This document shows, one piece after another, positions 45,686 through 55,339 of a stretch of 64,000 nucleotides of DNA (the stretch's first letter is position 1; each line of letters starts with the position of its first letter). Source of the DNA: Meconema thalassinum (taxonomy: Eukaryota; Arthropoda; Insecta; Orthoptera; Tettigoniidae); the NCBI GenBank assembly GCA_946902985.2, contig OX336393.1:49165348-49229347 (forward strand), given 5' to 3'. The notes under the pieces are model-generated. The model ran no database searches. It saw only the letters and a program-made list of their open reading frames with translations, and was not told where the DNA came from. A program made the position numbers and the translations under genes.

Positions 45686-47060
45686 CACTGAAGAAAATGG
45701 AAATTGCAACACCATGAAGGCATTGGTCGATTGTGTTGATTTTCAAGATATGGAACGATGCCATGTAGGTATGTAAACGATCAAAGTTTCAGACCCATTG
45801 GATTGTTGCTACAGGTCTCCCAACGTGATTGGTCGCAGAGGAATCAACTCCAGTATACGGACTCTGGTGTAGCGTAGTTGACTTGCAGTCTGTGCAGTGA
45901 AGTGTTCCCCGTGAAACATGCCTCGACGGAAGAGAAGAGCACGCTATCAACTCGCCGTTTGAGAGGGCTCGGATAATTGGGCTGTGTGAGGCTGGATTAT
46001 CGCTAAGGACTTTCGCTGTACGTGTTGGCCGACAGTCATCTACTGTACAACGTGTATGGCAGCGGTGGTCTAATGAAGGTACCCACACTCGTAGACCTGG
46101 CACAGGCCCAGCGCGACAGGCAACTGTGAGAGAGGATCGCCGCATCATTCGGATGGCCCGGATGGAACCCCATGCAACAGCAGCACAAATTCGAGCAGCT
46201 GTGGCACCCCACGATACACAACAAACAGTTGATCATCGACTGCGTGCAGCTGGCTTACGATCCAGTGTCCCTGCAGAAGGTGTTCCATTGACCCCACAAC
46301 AGCGACGTGTAAGGCTGGCCTGGTGCCCAGAACGATCGACGTGGGTCGACGAATGGCATAGGGTCGTCTTTAGTGATGAATCGCGCTTCTGTCTTGCCCG
46401 CAGTGATCGCCGGAATCGTGTGCGCCGACGAACCGGGGAGAGGGGCCGCCCAGACCTTATTGTCGAGAGGCACACAGGGCCAACACCAAGCATTATGGTC
46501 TGGGGAGCTATTGGCTTTAATGTGAAATCACAATTAGTGCTTGCTGACTGCTCGACAGTACGTTGATAGGGTACTCAATTCAGTGGTTGTCCCTATGATG
46601 GCGAACATTGCTAATGGGATGTTTCAGCAGGACAATGCCCGGGTTCGCACTGCACGCATCTCCAGAGAAGCTCTCCACGACATCGCAACCTTAGAATGGC
46701 CCGCCAGATCCCCGGACCTCAGTCCTATTGAGCTTGCGTGGGACATGCTGGGTCGACAACTGGCCAACCGTCCTCAGTCACCCACAACTCTGGAACAACT
46801 GACCCGTGCAGTGCAGCAAGCATCGGCCACAATTCCTCAGGAAGCGATCCAGGGCCTTATTGACCCCATGCCTCGCCGAATTCATCAATGTATTGCAGCT
46901 CGTGGTGGGCACATCCTGTGTTGATTGTTGTCCAAACTTGCGGTCAGAGGGACCTGAAAGTGTAATTATTGAATCATCACCGAACACTCGTCCTGCATGT
47001 TCAATTGCAGCAATGTAGGACCACTCCTTCTGGGTGTTGCAATTTCCATTTTCTTCAGTG
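45686..47060 (+). mobile_element. Tc1-like transposon, copy 2 (inactive)
   Basis: 1,375 bp; the 28-bp terminal repeats are identical to those of copy 1. TA is present on the left (45684-45685), but the right neighbour is CT instead of TA, so the right flank has been altered or replaced after insertion. Confidence 0.95.
45918..46924 (+). pseudogene. Tc1-like transposase, broken (copy 2)
   Basis: Same protein as at 24493-25515. A 5-bp deletion near 45952 shifts the frame before the first HTH, and an 11-bp deletion near 46540 removes residues between the first and second catalytic Asp and shifts it again. The final part (QQDNAR, LEWPARSPDLSPIE, to a stop at 46922) is intact, so copy 1 and copy 2 died by different lesions. 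Confidence 0.9.
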
Positions 47061-47224
47061 CTCAAGGCGTGATCTAGTAGCCTTTGATACTACATTTTTC
47101 TTTGGCAAGCCTCTATCTTAGGCTTTTGAATTGCCATTTGCACACACCCAATGTTACTTCATCCCAGAACACTCTATACACAAGTACACATAGATATTCA
47201 CCACAGATATATTCCTGAGCATTT

Positions 47225-48815
47225 TGACTTGCGTCTAGCTACTGAGATGTCAGCGGGACTTCGGAGCCCTTCGCCTGCTATCGGCAAACCTCGCATTAGC
47301 TCGGTACGCTCAGCGCTCAGCGTGCAGGTCAACAGCAGGCTGTGGAACTGTGCATTGAGCTTGGATCTCTCATTGAAGGTTTAGGACACTATTTTATATA
47401 GCCTATGCACATTAAAACTACACATTCATAACATTCTGTTAAGACATGAATAATAATAATTGTCCATTACATCAATTAACACGGTAGTTCGTTAACTAAA
47501 CATTGCATTATAGGGACATATGAGTCGTTTCTATTAATGAAGATTCTATATCATCGCTCTCCTTCTTGTCAAGCTTAACGAAAGTCAATTTGCGGAGCTT
47601 CTTTGGTGGCTTCTTCGTGGCAAACGGAGACTTCATTGTAGGTTTAGCACACTATCTTATATAAGGTGCGTTCAAAAAGTAACGAGCCGGAGCATAATTA
47701 CAGAAACCAGAATCTGTATATTAGAAGTATTGGCCCTGGCTGTTGAGGCACTTGTTCCACTGTGACACGAGGCGGTGAATGTCTGTCTCATAAAATTCCC
47801 TGGGCTGCGATGTGAACCAGTTCCGCACGTACAGCTGGACGTCGGCGTCCGAGATGAATCGTTGGCACCGCAGAGCCATTTTCAGGGGACCAAACATGGC
47901 GTAATCACAGGGAGAAAGGTCTAGACTGTATGGAGGGTGGCCGAGAATCTCCCATTTGAAATTCTGCAGGAGTGCCGCGACTGTGTTGGCTGTATGAGGT
48001 CGCGCATTGTCGTGGAGCGACCACGGCGTCTATGGCGTTCACTGTCACTCGGCGGTCTTGGGTAATGAGTGCATCAACCAGCTGGACGTTGTCATCGGTA
48101 ATGCAGGAGGGTGCCCCAGACCGGGCATCATCGGCTAACGACACCCGTCCTTCCCTGAAGCGCTTGTGCCACGCCTTGACCCTTGCAAGAGACATGCAGT
48201 GTTCGCCGTACACTTGTAACATTCGGCGATGAATGTCCGTTCCCACTACTCCTTCCGCTGTCAGAAACCGAACAAAACCTCTTTGCTCTGCGGTTGACGC
48301 CTCCATGTCACTGTTTGCAATTCGACTGGCAGCGTTGGACGATGGATGCATACTGCTGCTCGCTTTGTATCGTCACGTGACGTGCACGCGTGCCCTCTAG
48401 CGACGGGCGAGACCTCCCACGGTCTGGTCGGAACCAGACCTCATTGCACACGCCATGATTAGCCGATGAAGTCACCGGTTTGCGCATTCCAGCCTCCAGC
48501 TCGTTACTTTTTGAACGCACCTTATATATACCAACAATAAGACTATTCATAATAATAATTTTCCAATACTTAAATGAACACGGTAGTTCGTTAACTAAAC
48601 AATTTAATCACAGAACAATTACAATGCTGTACTGTAGCACGAATAACTTGAAATACTTCAAAGAACAGAACTTTAGATGTATTGCATTCCATTAGCATGG
48701 CTCAGCAGCACGTGTTAAGCTGGCAATGGAGGGAAACCCGAGCTAACGCGAGGTTTGCCGATAGCAGGCGAAGGGCCGCGAAGTCCCGCTGACATCTCGG
48801 TAGCTAGACACAAGT
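47225..48815. mobile_element. Unclassified element with ~80-bp inverted ends
   Basis: 47225-47308 (TCTAGCTACTGAGATGTCAG..., CTGCTATCGGCAAACCTCGC) is repeated in inverse at about 48735-48812. Inside, a segment with AACACGGTAGTTCGTTAACT is present twice in direct order (47374-47510 and 47636-47662 plus 48523-48610), a tandem duplication with period about 262 bp. A mariner element sits in the second copy. No transposase of its own. Confidence 0.55.
47664..48522 (-). mobile_element. mariner element, internally deleted
   Basis: 859 bp; inverted ends AGGTGCGTTCAAAAAGTAAC, TA duplications at 47662-47663 and 48523-48524. On the minus strand the transposase starts at MEASTAEQRG (ATG 48306-48304) with the HTH region (FVRFLTAEGVV, ARVKAWHKRFREGR), then jumps near 48025 to LHDNARPHTANTV and ends after SPCDY. 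The first catalytic Asp region is deleted. The remaining spacing, second Asp to third Asp, is 34 residues (DD34D, mariner type). Dead, but its ends are intact. Confidence 0.9.
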
Positions 48816-48849
48816 AGCATTTTGTGTCCATTTGTATAAACTAAAAAAC

Positions 48850-49080
48850 GTTTATGTATATTAAGGCTTTCACGGCCCGGATTATATAAATAATTCATGT
48901 CTTTTGGGCTAATGCCGTGTGCATTTAGATTAGAACCATACGTTTCGGAGAAACCTTGCCTCCTTTTTCAATGGAATCAAACAATGTGGCCAAAGAAAGT
49001 ATAGCAATTAGATTACAAAAATTACAAAAAATATAGATAAATTCCTCTGTTCGTCACCAGAGAGCAGCTGCCAGAAATTA
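48850..49080 (-). repeat. Penelope-like or related tail fragment
   Basis: The minus strand shares GGCCGTGAAAGCC followed by an ATATAC-type sequence with the 252-bp tandem unit at 51544. It also carries CTCCGAAACGTATGG, a motif style common at Penelope-like 3' ends. Weak evidence; the boundaries are guesses. Confidence 0.35.
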
Positions 49081-49100
49081 CTGTGTGGACCATGGTAGAA

Positions 49101-49393
49101 CGGCGGACAGAGTAGTAAGGAGAAGGTAAAGTGGGCGGGGTGAAAATATAAAGACTCCTCGAAGAATGAGGATGAAAAGAAAAGGGGGGGGGGGGGAAGG
49201 TTAGTGATATAAGGAAACATGACGTTAGGTATCGATCAGATACACTTCCCTTTTGTTTATGTTTCCTTATATCCATCTAACCCTCCCCCCTCCCCCCCCC
49301 CCCTCCTTTTCTTCTCATCCTCATTCTTCGAGGAGTATCTATATTTTCACCCCGCCCCCTTTACCTTCTCCTTACTTACTACTCTGTCCGCCG
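49101..49393. repeat. Inverted repeat (hairpin), ~120-135 bp arms
   Basis: Arms 49101-49220 and 49259-49393 are imperfect inverted copies (CGGCGGACAGAGTAGTAAGG... against CCTTACTTACTACTCTGTCC) with a 38-bp loop that contains the small palindrome GTATCGATCAGATAC. G/C homopolymers sit at mirrored positions. Confidence 0.75.
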
Positions 49394-49394
49394 T

Positions 49395-49779
49395 ATGGGA
49401 CGGTGCACTTTCCATGTCGGTGATTTATGTAGAAGGATGCTGTTTTGCTAACTTCTGGACGTAGATTCATAAATGTCTTGCATATGTCATAGTATTTTCT
49501 TGTTACCGTAAAGGTTCCTGCTGATTTTGTCTTTGTGTTTGGGATTGTGACTACAATGGTTGATCCGATATCCAATTTGAACTTTCAAATCATGTAATTC
49601 ATGTCCGACATGTTGGATTTTGAGCGCATGCGCGAAGCTATCCTTACCTAATTGGTCAATGAATGTGCTGTGATTGGCTGGAGAAACTGTTTCATAATGA
49701 AGAATAGTACTAAATGACCCTCATTATGATACAGTTTTCCGACATATAATATTTACATTTCGACATTGTCGAACATGAA
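49395..49779 (+). repeat. Dispersed repeat E, partial copy
   Basis: Matches 40384-40612 (GTCCGACATGTTGGATTTTG, GCGCATGCGCGAAG, CTAATTGGTCAATGAA, GGCTGGAGAAACTGT) and ends TCGACATTGTCGAACATGAA, where the next transposon is inserted. Confidence 0.6.
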
Positions 49780-49781
49780 TA

Positions 49782-50576
49782 CAGGGCGCCCGAGAACGTT
49801 CTCCGCAGTGGGTACGTTCAGCTACGAATGGTTGAGTCATGAGTTTAGTTGGCTGCACTGCACTGTGTCCTTGAAAGCGGGACTACCCCGTGTGAGCTGT
49901 CAGTGTGTATCGCGATAAGCGCGCGAGCCTCCATGTCTTCAGTGTGTATTAGAGTCAGCGAGCGTTCAGATAGATTATTATTGGAAGAGTGCAACAATAT
50001 ACAGGCGGTAATGTGTACTACTGAAGAGAGAGATTTTTTTGGTGTAATACGTTTTTCGCGAAGGCGATCGGTTTACAGAAAACGTAGAATTAAGATTTCA
50101 GGTGCGGTTTCCTAATTCAAAGTGTCCAAACCGTGATACCGTTCGAAATTTGATAAGTAAATTTCGTGTTACTGGCTCAGATCACGATGTACCGGGAACA
50201 GGCAGGCCTACGCTTTTAACGGGCCGAAAACTTCATGATATCTCCGATATAATGCTGCGTAGTCCAAGTAAATCAACACGAAAATTAGCTCAACAAACAG
50301 GAAGCTCTAAGTCGACAGCACATAAAGCTGTAGGAGACAAGCTGTGGTTGTTCCCTTATAAAGTTACCGTGGTTCATGAATTAAAACAAACTGATTACGG
50401 AAAAAGAGTGATGTACTGTGAATGGTTCCAGCATGTGTTATGAATGGCTGTGGTGTATACAAAGTTTACTGTTTATTTGTTATGATGCAAGCGGCAGCCG
50501 TGCTACCAACGTAACTGCTGTAGCTAGCTCTCGCAGACGCATGTAGGCGCTGCGGAGAACGTTCCCGGACTCACTG
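49782..50576 (+). mobile_element. Tc1/mariner-like derivative with N-terminal transposase remnant
   Basis: Inverted ends contain GAACGTTCTCCGCAG (left) and its complement (right); the outermost bases are CAGGGCG and CACTG flanked by TA. A frame at 50102-50443 encodes a helix-turn-helix type DNA-binding region (NRDTVRNLISKFRVTGS, GTGRPTLLT, SPSKSTRKLAQQTGSSKSTA, HPYKVTVV-like FPYKVTVVHELKQ), ending EWFQHVL. The catalytic domain is absent, so it is a deletion derivative. Confidence 0.7.
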
Positions 50577-50578
50577 TA

Positions 50579-51510
50579 TTATTACACAGCATAGTAAAAT
50601 CAACCCATAAAACTATTTATGTGAGTTTGTTATGTGTAAATGTTAGAAAATGGGATGGGGACACAATATAATTAGTTCAGATGCATTATCATCCTCCGTT
50701 CGTCAATATGACGGCGCAACCCACACACCTTGATTATCACGAATCGCACCCAGCACAGATAGCCTAACTGATCGAGAAATGTAGCTTCACGAAATGGCGG
50801 GAACACGCATGCGTAGAAGACAATAAACAATGCTGCACTGTTAATTGTCGGAGTGAAAATTAAGAACGATTAGTGTTGTACGGTTGAATTATCGGACGCT
50901 GTGATACTGTCAAGTGTGTTTTGTTTATATGTAATACTCGTATGGAATCATAGTACTTAATTAATTCTGATATCGCTGCTACAAATTCAAAACGATGGAT
51001 GCTCGAAATATGAAATTGGTAATAATGTGAAGCAACTATTGGGTACTGCCAGTTCATGTAGCAGCATTGAATATGTCAAATATATTCGTTTGGAAGTGGA
51101 GCGTAAATAATTACAAGTAAATTGAGGAATTATGCATGTTAATATTTCCAATTAGAATGGTTAGCATTGGAAACTGTAATATTTATCAGGCTAAGTTGAG
51201 AACAATAGCTGGAGTATACAAACATTGTAAATCGGCTTATTCCAGGGTGTTAAGTCTTTTATTGGCTTTAATGTCAACTAATAATAATTTGTTTTATTAG
51301 TATTGTAACCAAGCAATGAGCACAGATTATTATTTTTATCTGTTATAGCGTAAGTGACTGTTTTATTAGGCATGCTTCACGACCGCACTGAGTATGTGTT
51401 AGTTCGGACTTACTAACATTGACAGAGGCAATCTTGAGTGACCTTATTTGCCTTCTCAAATGCGTCAACCTCGTGTCAGGTTTACTGCCATCCAAAACAA
51501 TTAGCGTCTC
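50579..51510. other. No gene recognised
   Basis: No repeat or coding region identified; possibly unique spacer. Confidence 0.4.
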
Positions 51511-51716
51511 AGGATGGTATATTGGCTTTCACGGCCAGTGAACGGCACAAACCTAGAAGAATTGCTGAGTTTTAATTCACCGGCCGTGAAAGCCAATATA
51601 CCATCTTTTTGGAAGCCTTCATAGGGAGGTTAAGGCTGCTTGAGCTTTTAGTTCTCGCAGTCAAGTAGTGCAGTTGCACCTAATATAAAGGGAGGTGGCG
51701 CGCAGTTCGTCACTCC

Positions 51717-51788
51717 TGTGGGGGTCCGGGCGGGGACACCAAGAGCCCGCCGATGAGCCTGCTTGGTGTCCTAGGCGAAACCCCACAC
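51717..51788 (+). ncRNA. Hammerhead ribozyme-like fold, unit 1
   Basis: Every hammerhead element can be placed. Stem III strands are 51717-51725 and 51780-51788 (5 bp, one bulged G, 3 bp). The cleavage triplet is GTC at 51724-51726. Stem I pairs 51727-51731 with 51745-51749. The core is CCGATGA at 51750-51756 (consensus CTGATGA, one change at U4). Stem II pairs GCCT 51757-51760 with AGGC 51773-51776. GAAA is at 51777-51780. Cleavage would occur after 51726. Topology is type III (stem III open). Activity is untested and the U4C change may weaken it. Confidence 0.65.
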
Positions 51789-51968
51789 AAGACACGGCAC
51801 AAACCTAGAAGAATTGCTGAGTTTTAATTCACTGGCCGTGAAAGCCAATATACCATCTTTTTGGAAGCCTTCATAGGGAGGTTAAGGCTGCTTGAGCTTT
51901 TAGTTCTCGCAGTCAAGTGGTGCAGTGGCACCTAATATAAAGGGAGGTGGCGCGCAGTTCGTCACTCC

Positions 51969-52040
51969 TGTGGGGGTCCGGGCGGGGACACCAAGAGCCC
52001 GCCGATGAGCCAGCTTGGTGTCCTAGGCGAAACCCCACAC
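51969..52040 (+). ncRNA. Hammerhead ribozyme-like fold, unit 2
   Basis: Same fold 252 bp downstream (GTC at 51976-51978, core CCGATGA, GAAA). The only change in the stems is T to A in stem II, leaving a GCC/GGC stem. Two ribozymes in tandem would release a 252-nt RNA from 51727 to 51978. Confidence 0.65.
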
Positions 52041-52129
52041 AAGACACGGCACAAACCTAGAAGAATTGCTGAGTTTTAATTCACTGGCCGTGAAAGCCAA
52101 TATACCATCTTTTTAAAAGAAGGAAGCTT

Positions 52130-52312
52130 GTAGTTTAACGTGACCGTTAATCGCGCGATCATGAGCCACGGGACCTCCTTTTTACGTGGAATCCGAACCA
52201 CAGGACATGGCATTTCACGTCGAAAATCTCACATGCATTGACCGGGAATCGAACCCGGACCGCCTTGGTGAGAGGCATACAGCTAGACCGCTGAGCAACC
52301 ACTCCCCTTCTT
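52130..52312 (-). repeat. tRNA-like SINE
   Basis: Minus strand has AGTGGTTGCTCAGCGGTCTA as A-box region and GGGTTCGATTCCCGG as a perfect B box (about 52246-52260). It adjoins the tandem array. It is too divergent in the rest to be a tRNA gene. Confidence 0.65.
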
Positions 52313-52489
52313 TAAATTAAATAAAACTCCGAAGAAGATAATAATAATGTAGCCTACTTGGGTGAGTTTGGAATGTGTCTGATAACCTCTGATATCCTGA
52401 TGGCTGTACTAGTGTTTCTGTAATTGGAGTTCGGATTTGGATATTAACCATCCCGAAATTCAGAGCAGAAGTGGGTAGCCACGAAAAAA

Positions 52490-52668
52490 CAAGTAGTTCC
52501 GTGAAGAATTAAAGCCTATTTTTATTTATCCTACTTATATTAATTGCCTCTATCAACATACAAAATTTCAGTTTGGTTGCTGTAATAGATTCGTAGATAT
52601 TGAGAACTGACTAAATATTTCGGATGGTCGCCATGTTGGATTTTTATATATGTAGGTCTTACAGTTAT
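52490..52668 (+). mobile_element. HINE-like element, subfamily A, 5' end only
   Basis: Starts CAAGTAGTTCCGTGAAGAAT after an A and matches copies 1, 3 and 4 for about 180 bp, then stops at a (TTA/TTTA)n tract where an RTE-type LINE tail begins. Confidence 0.7.
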
Positions 52669-52669
52669 T

Positions 52670-52681
52670 ATTAATATTATT

Positions 52682-52721
<40 letters not shown>

Positions 52722-53095
52722 GTTTATTTAGTATGTTTCGACCCATACAGGATCACATAAAGCAAGTTACGATCTGTTGCTGTTATTTTTCTTGTTCTTC
52801 CAGAATTCTTTCATCATGTAGCTATGTTTAGCTCGACGTTCGTCAGTCCATTTTCGCCCAGGGTCTGCTGGGCTTATCTTCTGATGCAGCTTCCCAAGTG
52901 TAGATCTTATGTCTGAAAGTTTTGCGGTCTTCGATATCTATGGGTATGATGTTGGCGTTATTGAGATCAGTTTGGACTTGTTTAATCCAAACCGTTGTCG
53001 TCTTTAATTTTTGTGAGTACATCAATATTTTCTTTGTTAATCGGTTGTCATCTAGCCTCATAATGTGTCCATAAAATTTCAAGCGTCGTTTATTA
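52670..53095 (-). pseudogene. RTE-type LINE C-terminal end
   Basis: Minus-strand frame from MKFYGHIMRLDDNRLTKKI (53082) with basic C-terminal residues; a 1-base shift near 52845 then gives WTDERRAKHSYMMKEFWKNK before a stop. The same terminal motif is present at 20400-20448 and 21600-21663. The 3' tail is (AATA/AAT)n at 52672-52730. The left (5') limit abuts the next LINE's microsatellite tail. Confidence 0.7.
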
Positions 53096-53099
53096 TTAT

Positions 53100-53900
53100 T
53101 ATTATTATTATTAGTAGTAGTAGTAGTAGTAGTAGTAGTATTGCCTTTATTGGTGTCGCAGTTAGGGCTCTTGGCCCTCTCTTACACTTAACCACATTAA
53201 TACAATACAATAAACATATTATGGCGACAAAATGAAACCATAATAATTGACATTGATAATGACTTTAACACTCTCATTCACTTATCCAGTCACACTTGTT
53301 GTCGAACAGCAGCGTTCAGCAGGCTGCCCCAGCAGGTGGTCTGGAATTTAGATAGTGAGGTGGTACCCCTGACACTGGCTGGAAGGGTATTCCACAGGCT
53401 AGACCCCACCACATGAAAAGAGTTGTTGTATATAGAGGAGCTATGAATGGGAATGGAGAGGGAAGAACCAGAGCGTGTATTATTACCATGGAAAGAAGAC
53501 AAGTACTTGAATTTATTTGATAAGTATAGTGGTCTATCGTCAGACAATAATCGGAAAATCTGGACAAGAATGTGATATGATCGACGCAGTTCAGGTTTGA
53601 GCCAGGAAAGAGCGCAATAATAGGGAGTGATATGTTTATCATAACTCAGATCGTAGATAAATCGTATGCAAGAGCTGAGAGCTCGTTGAAGTTTCAAAGT
53701 TAATGTTTTGGTTGCGTCTACAAGAATAACGCCACAGTAGTCAAGAATAGGAAGTATTTGTGTCTGTATGAGTAGGATTCTTACTTTAAATGTTAAAATA
53801 TCTTTTTTTTTGTGGTGTTTGAAGCAGTCGACCGCACAGTGCGTTCCAGTGAGCACGAAAACTGCGAGTAGCTGTTGAACGGAAGACAATCAGATAAGTA
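53100..53900 (-). pseudogene. CR1/L2/Jockey-like LINE C-terminal fragment
   Basis: A minus-strand frame of about 199 codons (53889-53290) matches the region behind the RT domain: LPILDYCGVILVDATKTLT, RALSSCIRFIYDLSYDKHIT, ALSWLKPELRRSYH, then NSFHVVGSSLWNTLPASVR and a terminal SLSKFQTT. RT core and endonuclease are absent. The 3' end is a TAC/TAT microsatellite (53097-53142). The exact clade is uncertain. Confidence 0.75.
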
Positions 53901-53926
53901 GTTAGCCTTAAAAAAAATATATATAT

Positions 53927-55339
53927 TGTGCCCTTTTAGCAAGAAATATGTAAATCACAGTATACCAGCGTAGCTCAATTCGGGATTTTCGGGGTAGCGG
54001 TAAGTTCACCCACTCTGTGACCCACATATTTTGGATTAATTAGAGGATACACTTGCAAAAATAACAACAAAATCAACTCATATTTTAACACATTTAATTA
54101 ATAAAAATTAAGGCGCTACAAACAATTAAACAATTAAATTACTGACCCATAATCATCTACTTGTTCCAAATGAACAAGGAATAACATAAGAATAAAACAA
54201 ATATTGTATTAAAACATATGGTTTCCAATAAACCAACAATTCCTAATTATTTTTACTTCCATAAAGCATCAACTGTAAGTTTCATATAACTCCGAGCTCT
54301 TTTGGCTCAATGTTTTCTATAATATGGTGTCATTCTTTGTACACCTCAAATACTACTTTTTATATTTTCTTAATCATCAAAAAAAATGTATAATTACATT
54401 TAAAATTACATGTTAATTAGCTAACTCAATATTTGGGCAATTCACAGGTTTTCAGCTTTTATCATCTCTCTCTAGTTTTACAAATACATCAAGGTAATCA
54501 GGAAATTACTTGTGTACTCCAGAGTATGAAGATACTTGACACAGTCAAAAAACTATGGTCACTCCCGGAACCTAGTTGCCTTCAATTAACTCATGGAATC
54601 CTACTTCCATACAACATTACAATAGGGATTGTTATTTATCTCATATGTCTTATAAGACCATTATCACATAAAAAACTACGATCTGAACAGGCAAGCGGAA
54701 ATATCAATCTACAAGGACCTCGGTTCAACGCCCGGGTCGTTAACAACTTTAAACACTCCTGGGGTATTCATTACTCCTTACAAGACGGCCTTCAGACACC
54801 CCTCCTGCTCCAAGGGTCTGACCGTGATAATTGAGAGTTATTTATGACTATGAGGGAACCCTCCCGTCTAGTCTGTAGCTAGAGCTCTCTTTAATGCTTT
54901 TACAAACAGCTTTTCGTTCATTCTCAGTTCTTTGGGGAGACCTGGCATTCTATTCCTCGTTTAAATTCAACAACATTATTGGGCTCATAAACCACATTCG
55001 TAATCTTGGCATTGATTAATTATGAAAGGTCCTCATTGATTGGGGAAGAGTAATACACATTCTACGACGAATAATAAAGGGGCTTTCACAATAAGAGGAT
55101 TCTGAGTTCGAATCTCTTCACATGCCTCGGGAACCATTCCCATATAGAGGACTATACAAAAATGCGATTTAGGGTCAGCCTATAGCTTATAAGACCTACG
55201 CTCAATACCATACATTTGCTCCCTTTCAATACAACATACACAATGGCCTCGTGATACTACGTCACAAATAGAGGACTTATACCAATTCTCAATTCGCTAC
55301 AATCAACTACCTCTCATAAGTAATTTACCAAGTACATTA
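53927..55339 (-). repeat. LTR (left copy), at least 1.4 kb visible as a repeat
   Basis: 53927-55339 is repeated in direct orientation at 62589-64000 with about 14 differences in 1.4 kb (about 1%). It begins TGTGCCC on the plus strand, that is GGGCACA at the end of the LTR in the element's own minus orientation. The true left LTR must extend beyond 55339, because the right copy is cut off by the window end. A 133-codon plus-strand frame (54433-54834) is present in both LTRs but resembles nothing known. Confidence 0.8.

Larger units (their letters stand above)
51512..52112 (+). repeat. 252-bp tandem array with hammerhead motifs (retrozyme/pseudo-LTR-like)
   Basis: Units start at 51544, 51796 and 52048 (GGCACAAACCTAGAAG), exactly 252 bp apart; the third unit is partial (to 52112). 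The two complete units are almost identical. Upstream, 51512-51541 is an inverted copy of an internal part of the unit (GGCTTTCACGGCC against GGCCGTGAAAGCC at 51583). Tandem units plus a short inverted piece at one side recall Penelope-like pseudo-LTRs and animal retrozymes, non-autonomous retroelements spread through small circular RNAs. No protein is encoded. Confidence 0.7.

Noticed and set aside
51544..52112. CRISPR array interpretation of the direct repeats
   Set aside because: Repeat units are 252 bp and adjacent without variable spacers, and the genome is eukaryotic.
52246..52260. Perfect tRNA B boxes here and at other SINE heads
   Set aside because: No full cloverleaf or anticodon arm could be drawn; these are SINE promoters, not tRNA genes.
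54433..54834. 133-codon frame on the plus strand, present again at 63095-63496
   Set aside because: It lies in the LTR and both copies are identical by descent from one insertion (about 1% divergence), so its conservation is not evidence of selection. No domain was recognised.
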